NCBI RefSeq assembly: GCF_020097155.1
Contig: NZ_CP083691.1
Coordinates: 1,984,001-2,048,000 of the forward strand
Reading direction: 5' to 3'
DNA: 64,000 nucleotides
DNA from: Micrococcus porci
Lineage (GTDB): Bacteria; Actinomycetota; Actinomycetes; Actinomycetales; Micrococcaceae
Part shown: positions 52,425-64,000 of the stretch, in pieces
Position numbering within the stretch: the stretch's first letter is position 1
Layout: the number at the start of each line of letters is the position of its first letter
Translations under genes and position numbers: made by a program
The notes under the pieces: model-generated
Told to the model about the DNA's origin: nothing
The model's database searches: none
What the model saw: the letters and a program-made list of their open reading frames with translations, nothing else

Positions 52425-52886
52425 CTAGCGCCGCCGACCGAGCGCGCCCTCCGCAGCCCGCCGGTGCGCCTGCGCCGTGCGGGGTCCGCCGGGCTCCCCG
52501 GGGCGGACCCGGACCAGCTCGGTCCCCGACTCGTCCACGAGGACGGAGACGCGTCGCGGGCGGCCCGTGGTCTCGTCCAGCAGGCCGAACCGGGCGGCCG
52601 CGGCACCGTGGGGCCAGAAGTCCGAGAGCAGCACGCACTCCGCCGGCAGGCCCGTCCGGTCGGCGACCTCTCGGAGGACGGGGGCGGCGTCGCAGGAGAC
52701 CACGCGCAGGCCCACGTCCTCCGCGGCGAGCTCGACGGCCAACGGCCCCAGCCAGGCGAGCTCCCCCGCACAGACGGGGGTGAACGCCCCGGGAAGGAAC
52801 ACCAGCCAGGCGGCGCGCTCCCCCGAGACCACGGGCGGCCACGGCCAGGGCGTGCCGTGGATGTCCCGCAGGGCCGGCTCAGCCAC
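52425..52886 (-). CDS. Peroxiredoxin, AhpE-like
   Basis: This 153-residue thioredoxin-fold peroxidase has the peroxidatic Cys in PGAFTPVCAGEL, with the flanking Thr, and a conserved SDFWPHGAAAARFGL segment. The N-terminus is shorter than in typical AhpE. The GTG start overlaps the end of the DUF3052 gene by 8 bp, a pairing seen in other actinobacteria. No resolving Cys is obvious, so a 1-Cys mechanism is likely. Confidence 0.85.
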   Translation of the reverse strand: MAEPALRDIHGTPWPWPPVVSGERAAWLVFLPGAFTPVCAGELAWLGPLAVELAAEDVGLRVVSCDAAPVLREVADRTGLPAECVLLSDFWPHGAAAARFGLLDETTGRPRRVSVLVDESGTELVRVRPGEPGGPRTAQAHRRAAEGALGRRR

Positions 52887-53307
52887 CGCGCTTCTCGAGC
52901 CGCACGGCGGCCCAGTCCGCGCTGCCGCCGGCGCCCGTCGTGACGTGCAGCCCTGCCGTGGCGGCGGCCTCCGCGACGTCCGTGGGGCTCACGTGCCCGG
53001 GGCGGCCGTTGCGGGGCGTCATCAGCCAGACCGGGCCCGCGTCGAGGGAGCGCTGGGCGTCCACGAGCGCGTCCGTGAGGTCCGAGACGTCGCCGTCGTC
53101 CGTCCGCCACCAGAACAGCACCGCGTCCGCCGGCTCCTGGTCCTCCTCGGTGAGCAGCTCCTCGCCCAGGGCGTCCTCGAGCGCGTCACGGAAGTCGAAG
53201 TCGATGTAGTCGTCATACCCCCACTCCTGGACGAGCTCTCCTGCGGTCAGGCCGTAGGCGTCCAGCAGCTCCTGGTGCGTCGAGGTCCCGTCCGACGGGG
53301 TCTCCAT
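52879..53307 (-). CDS. DUF3052 family protein
   Basis: This 142-residue acidic protein has the DUF3052 core: ELVQEWGYDDYIDFDFRDALED, DAVLFWWRTDDGDVSDLTDALVDA and VWLMTPRNGRPGHVSPTDVAEAAATAGL. The family is actinobacterial and of unknown function. It heads an operon with the peroxiredoxin, and GGAGGAG precedes the ATG at 53307. A TATGGT box (minus strand, 53382-53387) is a candidate promoter. Confidence 0.85.
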   Translation of the reverse strand: METPSDGTSTHQELLDAYGLTAGELVQEWGYDDYIDFDFRDALEDALGEELLTEEDQEPADAVLFWWRTDDGDVSDLTDALVDAQRSLDAGPVWLMTPRNGRPGHVSPTDVAEAAATAGLHVTTGAGGSADWAAVRLEKRGG

Positions 53308-53444
53308 GCGCGCGCTCCTCCTTGAGACGAGGACGGGGCGGAGCGGGTCTCCAGCGCCGTCCGGTGCGGGTGACACGCACCACCATACGCCGTGGCCCTC
53401 CGGACAACGGGGCCCGGACGCGGGCGCGCAGCCCCGTGCGCCAT

Positions 53445-53450
53445 TAGGCT
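53445..53450 (+). promoter_or_regulatory. -10 box TAGGCT for aceE
   Basis: TAGGCT lies about 120 nt before the aceE start, in the 264-bp divergent region with DUF3052. Confidence 0.45.
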
Positions 53451-53571
53451 GGCCGACGACGCGTACCGCTGCCGGCGACCGGCCGCAGGCGCGAGCGGCC
53501 GGCCGGGCCTCACCGGCGGACCGCAGGACACCCCGCGGAGCACCCCTCCGCACGAGACCCCAGGAGGCACC

Positions 53572-56322
<2,751 letters not shown>

Positions 56323-56352
56323 TCCCCCCGGCCCGGCTCGCCCGCTGAGCCC

Positions 56353-56397
56353 GACGACGGCCGGTCGCCTCCCCTGCGGAGGCGGCCGGCCGTCGTC
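56353..56397 (+). terminator. Terminator hairpin after aceE
   Basis: A 20-bp stem with one G-U pair and a 5-nt loop has GACGACGGCCGG as its base. It separates aceE from the regulator gene. Confidence 0.72.
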
Positions 56398-56428
56398 GTC
56401 CCCCGTGTAGGAATGCCACAACCGCCCC

Positions 56429-56434
56429 TAGGAT
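56429..56434 (+). promoter_or_regulatory. -10 box TAGGAT, leaderless regulator start
   Basis: TAGGAT ends 7 nt before the ATG at 56442, which favours this start over ATG 56433 lying inside the box. Confidence 0.48.
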
Positions 56435-56441
56435 GTGGCGC

Positions 56442-57632
56442 ATGCCCGCTCCCCGCCCCTCCGCCCCCCGCAGGGTCAGCGCCGACGGACTGGCCCGCCT
56501 GCGCGCGCACCTGGGGACGTTCAACACCGCCACCCTGCGTCGGCTGGACGAGACCCTGCCCTGGTACCGGGAGCTCACCCCGGACGAGCGCAGCGCCCTG
56601 GGGCTCATCGCGCAGCGCGCCCTGCAGGGGTTCATCACCTCGTTCGAACGGCCGCAGACCACCACGGTGGACGTGCTGCGCGACGTGTTCGGCCAGTCGC
56701 CCACGGAGCTGACCCGGGCGATCTCCCTGCACCGAGCTCTGCAGCTGATCCGCACGATCGTCGACGTCGTGGAGACCGGGGTGCCGGACGCCGTCTCCGA
56801 GGCCGACCAGCCGGTGGTCGCGGAGCACGTGCTCCACTACTCGAGGGAGATCGCGTTCGCGATCGCCGACGTCTACGCCCGCGCCGCCGAGCTGCGCGGC
56901 GCCATGGACTCCCGGCTCGAGGCCGTGCTCCTGGACGCCGTGCTCCGCGGCCAGGAGCCGGACGAGATCCAGCACCGCGCCACCGCGTTCGGCTGGCGCG
57001 GCGGGGACGGCGTGATGGTGATGGCCGGCTCCGCGCGCGACGGCGCCACCGCCGCGTTCCTGCCCGGGCTCCGCCGCGACGCCGCCCGCCTCCAGTGCGA
57101 GCTGCTGGTGGGCGTGCAGTCCCGGCGCCTGGTGCTCGTGGTGGGGTCCGTGAGCGACCCCGACGCGGTGGCGGAGGCGCTGCTGCCCTGGTTCGCGGAC
57201 GGGCCGGTGATCGTCGGCCCGGTCGTGGACTCCCTGCTGGAGGCGCACGTGTCGGCGCACCATGCGCTGGCCGGGCTCGGCGCGGCGGCCGCGCACCCGC
57301 GCGCCGGCCGCCCCGCCCGCTCGGACGACCTGCTGCCCGAGCGCGCCCTCGCCGGGGACGCGACCGCGTGCGCGGCGCTCGTGGACGGCGTCTACGCCGC
57401 CCTGGCCGACGCCGGGCCGAGCCTGCTCGAGACCGTGGACGTCTACACGGCGTGCGGGCACTCCCTCGAGGGGACGGCCCGCGAGCTGTACGTCCACGCG
57501 AACACCGTCCGGTACCGCCTGCGGAGGGCCGCCGAGGTGACGGGCTGGGACCCGCAGCGGCCCCGGGACGCCTACGTGCTGCAGACGGCGGTGGCGCTCG
57601 GCAGGCTGTCCGAGGGGGCTCCCCGGTTGTAG
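56442..57632 (+). CDS. fasR: PucR/CdaR-type regulator of fatty acid synthesis
   Basis: This 396-residue regulator has an N-terminal helical domain (RALQGFITSFERPQTT.., RAISLHRALQLIRTIVDVVE) and a C-terminal helix-turn-helix of the PucR type (VDVYTACGHSLEGTARELYVHANTVRYRLRRAAEVTGWDP). In Streptomyces a regulator of this kind (FasR/FabR) sits directly upstream of fabD and activates the fab operon; position and architecture match. The gene symbol is by analogy. Its TAG stop is also the first half of the fabD -10 box. Confidence 0.82.
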   Translation: MPAPRPSAPRRVSADGLARLRAHLGTFNTATLRRLDETLPWYRELTPDERSALGLIAQRALQGFITSFERPQTTTVDVLRDVFGQSPTELTRAISLHRALQLIRTIVDVVETGVPDAVSEADQPVVAEHVLHYSREIAFAIADVYARAAELRGAMDSRLEAVLLDAVLRGQEPDEIQHRATAFGWRGGDGVMVMAGSARDGATAAFLPGLRRDAARLQCELLVGVQSRRLVLVVGSVSDPDAVAEALLPWFADGPVIVGPVVDSLLEAHVSAHHALAGLGAAAAHPRAGRPARSDDLLPERALAGDATACAALVDGVYAALADAGPSLLETVDVYTACGHSLEGTARELYVHANTVRYRLRRAAEVTGWDPQRPRDAYVLQTAVALGRLSEGAPRL

Positions 57633-57635
57633 AAT
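57630..57635 (+). promoter_or_regulatory. -10 box TAGAAT for the fab operon
   Basis: TAGAAT lies 76 nt before the fabD ATG and overlaps the regulator's stop codon. Confidence 0.5.
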
Positions 57636-57711
57636 CCCTCCAAAGCGCGCGTCGGAGGTTCGGCGCCCGCACGGGCGCCGCCGGACGGTCCGGCCTGCCA
57701 GAGTGGAGACC

Positions 57712-58635
57712 ATGCTTGCGATCGTCTGCCCCGGACAGGGCTCCCAGACCCCCGGCTTCCTCGCCCCCTGGCGCGAGCTGGAGGGCGTGCCCTCCCTGCT
57801 GGACCGCCTCTCCGCGGCCGCCGGCGTGGACCTGACCGCGCACGGGACGGTCTCGGACGAGGAGACGATCAAGGACACCGCCGTGGCCCAGCCGCTCATC
57901 GTGGCGGCCGGCCTCGTCGCCGCGGACGTGCTGGGCCTGGACGCGCTCGCCCCCGACCGCGTGCTCGCCGCCGGCCACTCCGTGGGCGAGATCACCGCCG
58001 CCGCCGTGGCGGGCGTGCTCTCCCCGGAGGACGCCCTCGCGCTCGTGCGGGTGCGTGCCACCGGCATGGCCGAGGCCGCGGCCGCCACCCCCACGGGCAT
58101 GGCCGCCGTCGTCGGCGGGGACCAGGACGAGGTCCTGGCGGCCGTCGAGGCCGCGGGCCTCACGCCCGCGAACGTGAACGGGGGCGGTCAGATCGTCGCG
58201 GCCGGCACCCAGGACGCGCTCGACGCCCTCGCGGCGCAGCCCCCGGCCCGCGCCCGGGTGATCCCGCTCAAGGTGGCCGGGGCGTTCCACACGGAGCACA
58301 TGCGCCCCGCCGTGGACGCGCTCGCCGCCCACGTCACGGGCCTCTCCCCCGCCGACCCCCGCCTGACGCTGCTCTCCAACCGCGAAGGCGCCGCCGTGGC
58401 CTCCGGAACCGAGGTCCTCGAGCGCATCGTGAACCAGGTGACCCGCCCCGTCCGCTGGGACCTCTGCATGGAGGCCATGGCGGAGCGCGGCGTCACCGGC
58501 ATCATGGAGGTGCTGCCCGGCGGCACCCTGGCCGGCCTCGCCAAGCGCGGCCTCAAGGGGGTCCCCTCGCTGGCCGTGAAGGCCCCGGACGACCTCGACG
58601 CCGCCCGCGCCTTCATCGCCGAGCACACCGCCTGA
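57712..58635 (+). CDS. fabD: Malonyl-CoA:ACP transacylase
   Basis: This 307-residue acyltransferase loads malonyl groups onto ACP. The N-terminal CPGQGSQTPGFL is typical, the nucleophile is Ser90 in GHSVGE, and GAFHTEHM carries the catalytic His. The ATG at 57712 begins MLAIVCPGQG; GTG 57703 is an alternative. It is first of four fab genes in the order fabD-fabH-acpP-fabF. Confidence 0.95.
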   Translation: MLAIVCPGQGSQTPGFLAPWRELEGVPSLLDRLSAAAGVDLTAHGTVSDEETIKDTAVAQPLIVAAGLVAADVLGLDALAPDRVLAAGHSVGEITAAAVAGVLSPEDALALVRVRATGMAEAAAATPTGMAAVVGGDQDEVLAAVEAAGLTPANVNGGGQIVAAGTQDALDALAAQPPARARVIPLKVAGAFHTEHMRPAVDALAAHVTGLSPADPRLTLLSNREGAAVASGTEVLERIVNQVTRPVRWDLCMEAMAERGVTGIMEVLPGGTLAGLAKRGLKGVPSLAVKAPDDLDAARAFIAEHTA

Positions 58636-58672
58636 CGCCCTCCCGCGCCGCATCGTCACAGAGAAGAGCACC

Positions 58673-59725
58673 ATGACCGTCACCCTGAAGCAGCACGAGC
58701 GTCCCGCCGGCAGCCGGATCGTGTCCGTCGGCGCCTACCGCCCCGCCACCCTCGTCCCGAACGAGGACCTGGTCGGGCCGATCGACTCGTCCGACGAATG
58801 GATCCGCCAGCGCACCGGCATCGTCACCCGCCAGCGGGCCACGCCCGAGGAGACCGTCGTCACCATGGCTGTCGGCGCCGGCCGGGAGGCCCTCCAGCGC
58901 GCCGGGCTGGAGGCCTCCGACCTCGGCGCGGTCGTCGTCGCCACCGTGACGTTCCCCTACCCGACCCCGTCCGCCGCGGCCGCCGTGGCCGACGCCCTCG
59001 GCGCCACCCCCGCCCCGGCCTACGACATCTCCGCGGCCTGCGCGGGCTACTGCTACGGCGTGGCGCAGGCCGACGCCCTCGTGCGCGCCGGCTCCGCGCA
59101 GCACGTCCTCGTGGTGGGCGTGGAGCGGCTCTCCGACTTCATCGACCCCACCGACCGCTCGATCTCCTTCCTGCTGGGCGACGGCGCCGGCGCCGTGGTG
59201 GTCTCCGCCTCGGACGAGGCCGGGATCGCGCCCTCCGTCTGGGGCTCGGACGGCTCGCGCTGGAGCACCATCTCCCCCACCCGCTCGCTCCTGGACCTGC
59301 GCGCCGAGGTGGAGCACGCCCGCGAGACCGGGGACGCCTCGGCCATCATCGGCGCCGAGGAGATGCTGTGGCCGACGCTCCGCCAGGACGGCCCCTCCGT
59401 CTTCCGCTGGGCCGTGTGGTCCATGGCGGAGAAGGCGCGGGAGGCGCTCGACGCCGCCGGTGTTGAGCCGGAGGACCTCGCCGCCTTCATCCCCCACCAG
59501 GCCAACATGCGGATCATCGACGAGTTCGCCAAGCAGCTGAAGCTGCCGGAGTCCGTCGTCGTCGCCCGGGACATCGCGGAGGCCGGCAACACGTCGGCCG
59601 CCTCGATCCCGCTGGCCATGCACAGACTGCTACAGGAGCACCCGGAGCTCTCCGGGGGCCTCGCCCTGCAGATCGGCTTCGGCGCCGGGCTGGTCTACGG
59701 CGCCCAGGTGGTGCGCCTCCCCTGA
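58673..59725 (+). CDS. fabH: 3-oxoacyl-ACP synthase III
   Basis: This 350-residue thiolase-fold enzyme starts fatty acid chains from acyl-CoA primers and malonyl-ACP. The triad is visible: Cys123 in SAACAGYCYG, His in IPHQANMRI, and Asn in AGNTSAAS. In Micrococcus-type actinobacteria it would use branched primers for iso/anteiso fatty acids; that is inference. It starts 37 bp after fabD. Confidence 0.95.
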   Translation: MTVTLKQHERPAGSRIVSVGAYRPATLVPNEDLVGPIDSSDEWIRQRTGIVTRQRATPEETVVTMAVGAGREALQRAGLEASDLGAVVVATVTFPYPTPSAAAAVADALGATPAPAYDISAACAGYCYGVAQADALVRAGSAQHVLVVGVERLSDFIDPTDRSISFLLGDGAGAVVVSASDEAGIAPSVWGSDGSRWSTISPTRSLLDLRAEVEHARETGDASAIIGAEEMLWPTLRQDGPSVFRWAVWSMAEKAREALDAAGVEPEDLAAFIPHQANMRIIDEFAKQLKLPESVVVARDIAEAGNTSAASIPLAMHRLLQEHPELSGGLALQIGFGAGLVYGAQVVRLP

Positions 59726-59798
59726 GGCCCCGCCGGTCTGATTCACTGACCACGTACACCCGTACACCCATCACCCCCATCTGAGAAGGAGACGCCCC

Positions 59799-60044
59799 AT
59801 GGCTTCCAAGGAAGAGATCCTCGCCGGCCTGGCCGAGATCGTGAACGAGGAGACCGGCCTCGAGACCGCCGACGTCCAGCCGGAGAAGTCCTTCACCGAC
59901 GACCTCGACATCGACTCGATCTCCATGATGACGATCGTCGTGAACGCCGAGGACAAGTTCGGTGTGAAGATCCCGGACGAGGAGGTCAAGAACCTCAAGA
60001 CCGTCCAGGACGCCGTCGACTTCATCGACCAGGCCCAGGCCTGA
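59799..60044 (+). CDS. acpP: Acyl carrier protein
   Basis: This 81-residue acidic four-helix protein carries the phosphopantetheine attachment Ser40 in DIDSISMM. It matches the usual ACP length and has the GVKIPDEEV helix III segment. AGAAGGAG gives a strong ribosome site before the ATG, consistent with high ACP demand. Confidence 0.95.
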   Translation: MASKEEILAGLAEIVNEETGLETADVQPEKSFTDDLDIDSISMMTIVVNAEDKFGVKIPDEEVKNLKTVQDAVDFIDQAQA

Positions 60045-60189
60045 TCCCCACGGCGCGCTCGGCGCGCCGCCCCGGGCGGAGTCCGGGGACGCGGCCGGCG
60101 GGCTGAGCCCCGCCGGGCGTCCCCGGACCGCCTCGCCCTCCGGGGCCCCCGAACCTCTCCCACCCCACTCGAACGACAGCGAGGACACC

Positions 60190-61434
60190 GTGACCCGCAC
60201 CGCACTGATCACCGGACTGGGCGCCACGACGCCGATCGGCGGCGACGTGCCCACGTTCTGGGCCAACGCCCAGAAGGGCGTCTCCGGCGCCGCCACGATG
60301 CAGCACGAGTGGGTGGAGCAGTACGACCTGCCCGTGACCTTCGCCGCGGAGCTGGCCGTGCCGACCTCCGAGGTGCTCTCCAAGGTGGAGCTCAAGCGCC
60401 AGGACCCCAGCACGCAGATGGCCACGGTCGCCGCGCGTGAGGCGTGGGCCGACGCGGGCCTCGCCGACGCGGACGTGGATCCCGAGCGCCTGGCCGTGGC
60501 CATGGGCACCGGCATCGGCGGGGTGTGGACCATCCTCGACGCGTGGGACGCCCTTCGTGAGCGGGGGCCGCGCCGCGTGATGCCCATGACGGTCCCCATG
60601 CTCATGCCCAACGGCGCGGCCGGCGCGCTGTCCCTCGAGTTCGGCGCCCGCGCGGGCGCCCGGACCGTGGTGGCGGCCTGCGCCGCCGGCACCGAGGCCC
60701 TGGACACGGCCCTGACGCTGATCCGGACCGGGCAGGCCGACGTGGTGCTCTGCGGGGCCACCGAGGCGGCGGTCCACCCCATGCCGATGGCCGCGTTCGC
60801 GGCCATGCAGGCGCTGTCGAAGCGCAACGACGACCCGCAGTCCGCCTCCCGCCCCTACGACGTGGACCGCGACGGCTTCGTGCTGGGCGAGGGCGCCGGC
60901 GTCATGGTCGTGGAGTCCGAGGAGCATGCGGCCGCCCGCGGCGCCCGCGTGTACGCCCGCCTGGCCGGCACCGGGGTCACCTCCGACTCCCATCACATCA
61001 CCGCCCCCGAGCCCGAGGGCCTGGGCGCCACCCGCGCGATGCGCCGCGCCCTGGCCGACGCCGGGCTGCGCCCGGAGGACGTGGGCCACGTCAACGCCCA
61101 CGCGACCTCCACCCCCAAGGGCGACGCCCCCGAGTACCTCGCGATGAAGGCCGTCTTCGGCACCGGACTCGACGACGTCCTGGTCTCGGCGACCAAGTCC
61201 CAGACCGGCCACCTGCTGGGCGCCTCCGGCGCGATCGAGTCCATCCTCTCGGTGCTGGCCGTCCACCACGGCGTCGCCCCCGTGACGATCAACCTGGAGA
61301 ACCAGGACCCGGAGATCCCCCTCAATGTGGTGACCGGCACCCCGGCTGCCCTGCCGGCGGACCGTCGAGTGGTCGTGAAGAACTCCTTCGGCTTCGGCGG
61401 GCACAACGCCGTGGCCGTGTTCACCGGAGTCTGA
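60190..61434 (+). CDS. fabF: 3-oxoacyl-ACP synthase II
   Basis: This 414-residue condensing enzyme elongates acyl-ACP. The Cys is in VAACAAGTEA, the two His are in NAHATSTPKGD and KSQTGHLLGASG, and the C-terminal NSFGFGGHNAV is typical. The GTG start at 60190 lies after GAGGA. It ends the fab operon. Confidence 0.95.
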   Translation: MTRTALITGLGATTPIGGDVPTFWANAQKGVSGAATMQHEWVEQYDLPVTFAAELAVPTSEVLSKVELKRQDPSTQMATVAAREAWADAGLADADVDPERLAVAMGTGIGGVWTILDAWDALRERGPRRVMPMTVPMLMPNGAAGALSLEFGARAGARTVVAACAAGTEALDTALTLIRTGQADVVLCGATEAAVHPMPMAAFAAMQALSKRNDDPQSASRPYDVDRDGFVLGEGAGVMVVESEEHAAARGARVYARLAGTGVTSDSHHITAPEPEGLGATRAMRRALADAGLRPEDVGHVNAHATSTPKGDAPEYLAMKAVFGTGLDDVLVSATKSQTGHLLGASGAIESILSVLAVHHGVAPVTINLENQDPEIPLNVVTGTPAALPADRRVVVKNSFGFGGHNAVAVFTGV

Positions 61435-61480
61435 CCGGCCGCCACGGTGTCCGCGGCGGCGGGCACGTGGGGCGCCCCGC

Positions 61481-61984
61481 TCAGCCGGCCCGGTGGAGCC
61501 AGCGGACCGGCGCACCGGCGGCGGCCCGGCGGAACGGCTCCAGCTCGTCGTCCCAGGCCTCCCCGAGGGCGAGGGACAGCTCGTGGACCAACACGGTCGG
61601 GTCTCCTCCGCCGGCCTCGTAGGCGTACCGGATGCGCTCCTCGGAGACCATGATGTTGCCGGAGACGTCCGTGGTCGCGTGGAACACCCCCAGCTCGGGG
61701 GTGTGGGACCAGCGCGAGCCGTCGACGCCCGCCGACGGCGTCTCCGTGATCTCGAAGCGCAGGCCCGGCCACCGGCGCAGCGCCGACGCGAGCCGTGCCC
61801 CCGAGCCCTGGGCGGCGGACCAGTGGAGTTCGGCGCAGACGGTGCCGGCCTCTGCGGGCTGGTCGCGCCAGTCCACCGGGTCGCCCGGGCCCAGGACGGA
61901 GGTGAGCGTCCACTCCACGTGCGGGCACACCGCCGTGGGGGCGGAGAGCAGGTGGACCACTCCGTTCGTGGTGATGTCGGGCAT
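61481..61984 (-). CDS. DUF3145 family protein
   Basis: This 167-residue protein belongs to an actinobacterial family next to the fab cluster. Core: GVVHLLSAPTAVCPHVEWTLTSVLG, WSAAQGSGARLASALRRWPGLRFEITE, and YAYEAGGGDPTVLVHELSLALGEAWDDELEPFRRAA. The function is unknown. Its conserved place beside the fatty acid genes suggests a link to lipid metabolism. GGAGG lies before the ATG at 61984. Confidence 0.88.
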   Translation of the reverse strand: MPDITTNGVVHLLSAPTAVCPHVEWTLTSVLGPGDPVDWRDQPAEAGTVCAELHWSAAQGSGARLASALRRWPGLRFEITETPSAGVDGSRWSHTPELGVFHATTDVSGNIMVSEERIRYAYEAGGGDPTVLVHELSLALGEAWDDELEPFRRAAAGAPVRWLHRAG

Positions 61985-62118
61985 GGGGCCTCCGGGTCTG
62001 GCCGCGCGCCGCGTCCGGCGGTGCGGCGGCACCTGACGGGCGTCCGGTCCGGTCATTGTCCCGGACGTCGGCCTGCGCGGCAACGGTGGGGCGGGCGACA
62101 CGCCGACCCTGGGGGCGG

Positions 62119-63102
62119 TCAGGCCCGCGGATGGGCCCGCCGGTAGCCGTCCCTGAGGCGGTCGACGGAGACGTGGGTGTAGCGCTGGGTCGTCTGGAGG
62201 GACGAATGACCCAGCAGCTCCTGGACGGAGCGCAGGTCCGCCCCGCCGTCCAGGAGGTGGGTGGCGGCGGTGTGGCGCAGGGCGTGCGGGCCGCGGGCCG
62301 CGGTGTCCCCGAGGCGTTCGAGGGCGCGGTCGACGGCGCCGCGCAGGACGCGCACGTCGGCCCGGCCCCCGCGGGCGCCCAGCAGCAGGGCCACGCCGGA
62401 GTGCTCGGTGGCGAGCACCGGGCGGGCGACCCGCAGCCAGCGCTCGACGGCGGCGGCTGCGGGGGCGCCGAAGGGGACGGTGCGCTGGCGGTCTCCCTTG
62501 CCGGTGAGCCGGGCCGTGCGCCGGTCGAGGTCGAGGTCGTCCACGTCGAGCGCGGCGACCTCGGCGACGCGGGCCCCGGTCGCATAGAGCAGCTCGAACA
62601 GGGCCACGTCGCGGGCCGCGAGCGCCGCGCCGTGCAGGTCATCGGCGCGTCGGGCCTCGTGGACGCGTTCCTCGGCGGCCTGGAGGAGCCGCTGCGCCTG
62701 CTCTGCCTGGAGGACCTGCGGCAGCCGGGAGTCGGGTGCCGGCGCGCGCAGGCGAAGCGTGGGGTCGTCGGGGCGCAGGCCGGATCGGTGGAGCCACCCG
62801 AGGAAGGTGCGGGCGGCAGCGACGCGGCGGGCCACGGTCGCGCGGGAGAGGCCTTGGTCGCGCATCCGCGCGAGCCATCGGCGCAGGTCCTCGAGGTCGA
62901 CCTCGGCGAACGCGTCGGCCCCGTCGTCCGTGACGTGGGCGGCCAGGTGGCGCAGGTCGGCCAGGTAGGCGCGGACGGTGCGGGGCCTGCGACCGCGCTC
63001 GTGGAGGAGATGCTCGGCGAACGCCTCGAGCCATGCCTCATCCCGGGCGGAGGCCGGTGGCAGCGGCGCCCCCGGGGCGTGGTGGGCGTGGGGCGGGTGC
63101 AT
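62119..63102 (-). CDS. xerC: Tyrosine recombinase XerC
   Basis: This 327-residue tyrosine recombinase has a SAM-like N-terminal core-binding domain ([26 protein letters not shown]) and a catalytic domain with Arg in [12 protein letters not shown], Lys in [38 protein letters not shown] with the nucleophilic Tyr. XerC with XerD resolves chromosome dimers at dif. The position next to dprA is the usual chromosomal location, so it is a housekeeping enzyme and not an integrase. ATG 63102 is chosen, with CACAGT 7 nt upstream; GTG 63111 is possible. Confidence 0.9.
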   Translation of the reverse strand: MHPPHAHHAPGAPLPPASARDEAWLEAFAEHLLHERGRRPRTVRAYLADLRHLAAHVTDDGADAFAEVDLEDLRRWLARMRDQGLSRATVARRVAAARTFLGWLHRSGLRPDDPTLRLRAPAPDSRLPQVLQAEQAQRLLQAAEERVHEARRADDLHGAALAARDVALFELLYATGARVAEVAALDVDDLDLDRRTARLTGKGDRQRTVPFGAPAAAAVERWLRVARPVLATEHSGVALLLGARGGRADVRVLRGAVDRALERLGDTAARGPHALRHTAATHLLDGGADLRSVQELLGHSSLQTTQRYTHVSVDRLRDGYRRAHPRA

Positions 63103-63148
63103 GCCCTCCACTGTGCCATCCGTCGGGGGCGCTCCCCCACCGTGCGGC

Positions 63149-64000
63149 TCACTCCGGTGCCCGGCGCCAGAGGTCGCCTCGGCGTTCGGCCAGCCGCCGG
63201 CCCTCCAACCGGGTGAGGACGGCGAGCACCGTGGGGAGGGCGAGCCCCGCGGAGGAGGTCAGGTTGTCCACGGGGACGGCACGCCGCAGCGGCAGTGCCT
63301 CGTGGACGAGCAGCTCCTCCACGGTGAGCCCGTCCGTGGGCCGTCCGGGGCTGCGCGAGGCCTCACCCCGGGTGGTCGTGGCCGGGGAGGCTGCCGGCGG
63401 CTCCCCGGGTCGGGGCGGTTCCAGCAGTGTCAGGGCCTGCGCGGGGTCGGCGATCAGCCGGGTCGGCCCCTCCTGCAGGAGGCGGTGGCACCCGGCGGAG
63501 GAGGGCGAGGTCACCGGGCCCGGGACGGCGCCCACCTCGCGGCCGAGGCCGTGCGCGTGGCCCGCAGTGTTCTGGGCGCCGGAGCGCCAGCGGGCCTCGA
63601 CCACCACGACGGCCCCGGAGAGCGCGGCGATGAGCCGATTGCGGTGCAGGAACCGGTACCGGGTGGGCGTGGCGCCGGGAGGCATCTCGGAGAGGAGCAG
63701 CCCCTCCTCCATGACGGCGCGCAACAGGCGTTCGTGCCCGGCGGGATAGAACCGGTCCAGCCCCCCGGCGAGGACCGCGACGGTCGGCGGCACTCCGGGT
63801 GCGGCGTCGTCGTGGGATCCGGGTCCGGAGCGCCGACCGGCGGCCGCGGCCGTCTCGAGCGCCGCCTCGTGGGCGGCCCCGTCGATGCCGTAGGCGCCCC
63901 CGGAGACGATGCACACGCCCGCCGCGGAGGCGCATGCGACGACGTCCCGGGTGACCTGCCGCCCGTAGGCAGTCGCCTCCCGGCTGCCCACGACGGCGAG
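63149..64000 (-). CDS. dprA: DNA-processing protein DprA, N-terminus beyond the window
   Basis: About 283 residues are present. The Rossmann-like DprA core is clear: [11 protein letters not shown] at the window edge, [73 protein letters not shown] and [22 protein letters not shown]-terminal winged-helix-like domain follows. DprA loads RecA on incoming single strands during natural transformation. The frame stays open to base 64000. Confidence 0.93.
   Translation of the reverse strand, partial: LAVVGSREATAYGRQVTRDVVACASAAGVCIVSGGAYGIDGAAHEAALETAAAAGRRSGPGSHDDAAPGVPPTVAVLAGGLDRFYPAGHERLLRAVMEEGLLLSEMPPGATPTRYRFLHRNRLIAALSGAVVVVEARWRSGAQNTAGHAHGLGREVGAVPGPVTSPSSAGCHRLLQEGPTRLIADPAQALTLLEPPRPGEPPAASPATTTRGEASRSPGRPTDGLTVEELLVHEALPLRRAVPVDNLTSSAGLALPTVLAVLTRLEGRRLAERRGDLWRRAPE

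Noticed and set aside
62119..63102. Phage-type integrase
   Set aside because: Family motifs and the place beside dprA fit chromosomal XerC.

Overview
The window is a very GC-rich actinobacterial chromosome segment, most likely from Micrococcus or a close relative in the Micrococcaceae. This rests on gene content: a MhuD-type haem-degrading monooxygenase, a lipomannan-type mannosyltransferase operon, DUF3052 and DUF3145 proteins, a mycothiol-style maleylpyruvate-isomerase protein, and the order aceE - PucR-type regulator - fabD-fabH-acpP-fabF. The genus is an inference; no 16S rRNA is present.

Layout. 1-24.3 kb is backbone: the first codons of trigger factor, tRNA-Pro and tRNA-Gly, two SDR oxidoreductases, rpiB-nei, a decayed IS5-type transposase, pepN, an OsmC-haemoglobin fusion, tesB, an operon of N-formylglutamate amidohydrolase-like / QEGLA metallopeptidase-like / ATP-grasp ligase genes, ettA, an SSB paralogue, tRNA-Arg, a DUF2079 membrane protein, three polyprenol-linked mannosyltransferases, orn and tRNA-His.

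24.4-32.9 kb is an accessory island beside tRNA-His. It is visibly less GC-rich. It starts with the C-terminal remnant of a serine recombinase whose stop codon lies inside the tRNA. It then carries a NucS-like nuclease with a RusA-like resolvase, an IS3-family element that has lost its catalytic glutamate, a complete three-gene ABC-3C-type conflict system, and an intact IS481-family element with a 6-bp target duplication.

33-64 kb returns to backbone: mhuD, def-apt, gap, rnpB, yaaA, an RNase HI-VOC fusion, a cysteine-free zinc-ribbon homologue with nif3, msrA, cysK-cysE, gnd, ppk2, a Nudix hydrolase, a beta-propeller lipoprotein, azlCD, an NlpC/P60 lipoprotein, tRNA-Val, a peroxiredoxin with DUF3052, aceE, the fatty acid synthesis cluster, DUF3145, xerC and the end of dprA.

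Two features recur. Many genes have a TANNNT -10 box ending 6-7 nt before the start codon with no Shine-Dalgarno, which is the geometry of leaderless mRNAs. Strong GC hairpins whose stems contain GACGACG-type sequence close many transcription units. The best candidates for new biology are the ABC-3C operon in its tRNA-His island, the amidohydrolase/QEGLA/ATP-grasp operon, and the OsmC-globin and RNase HI-VOC fusions.
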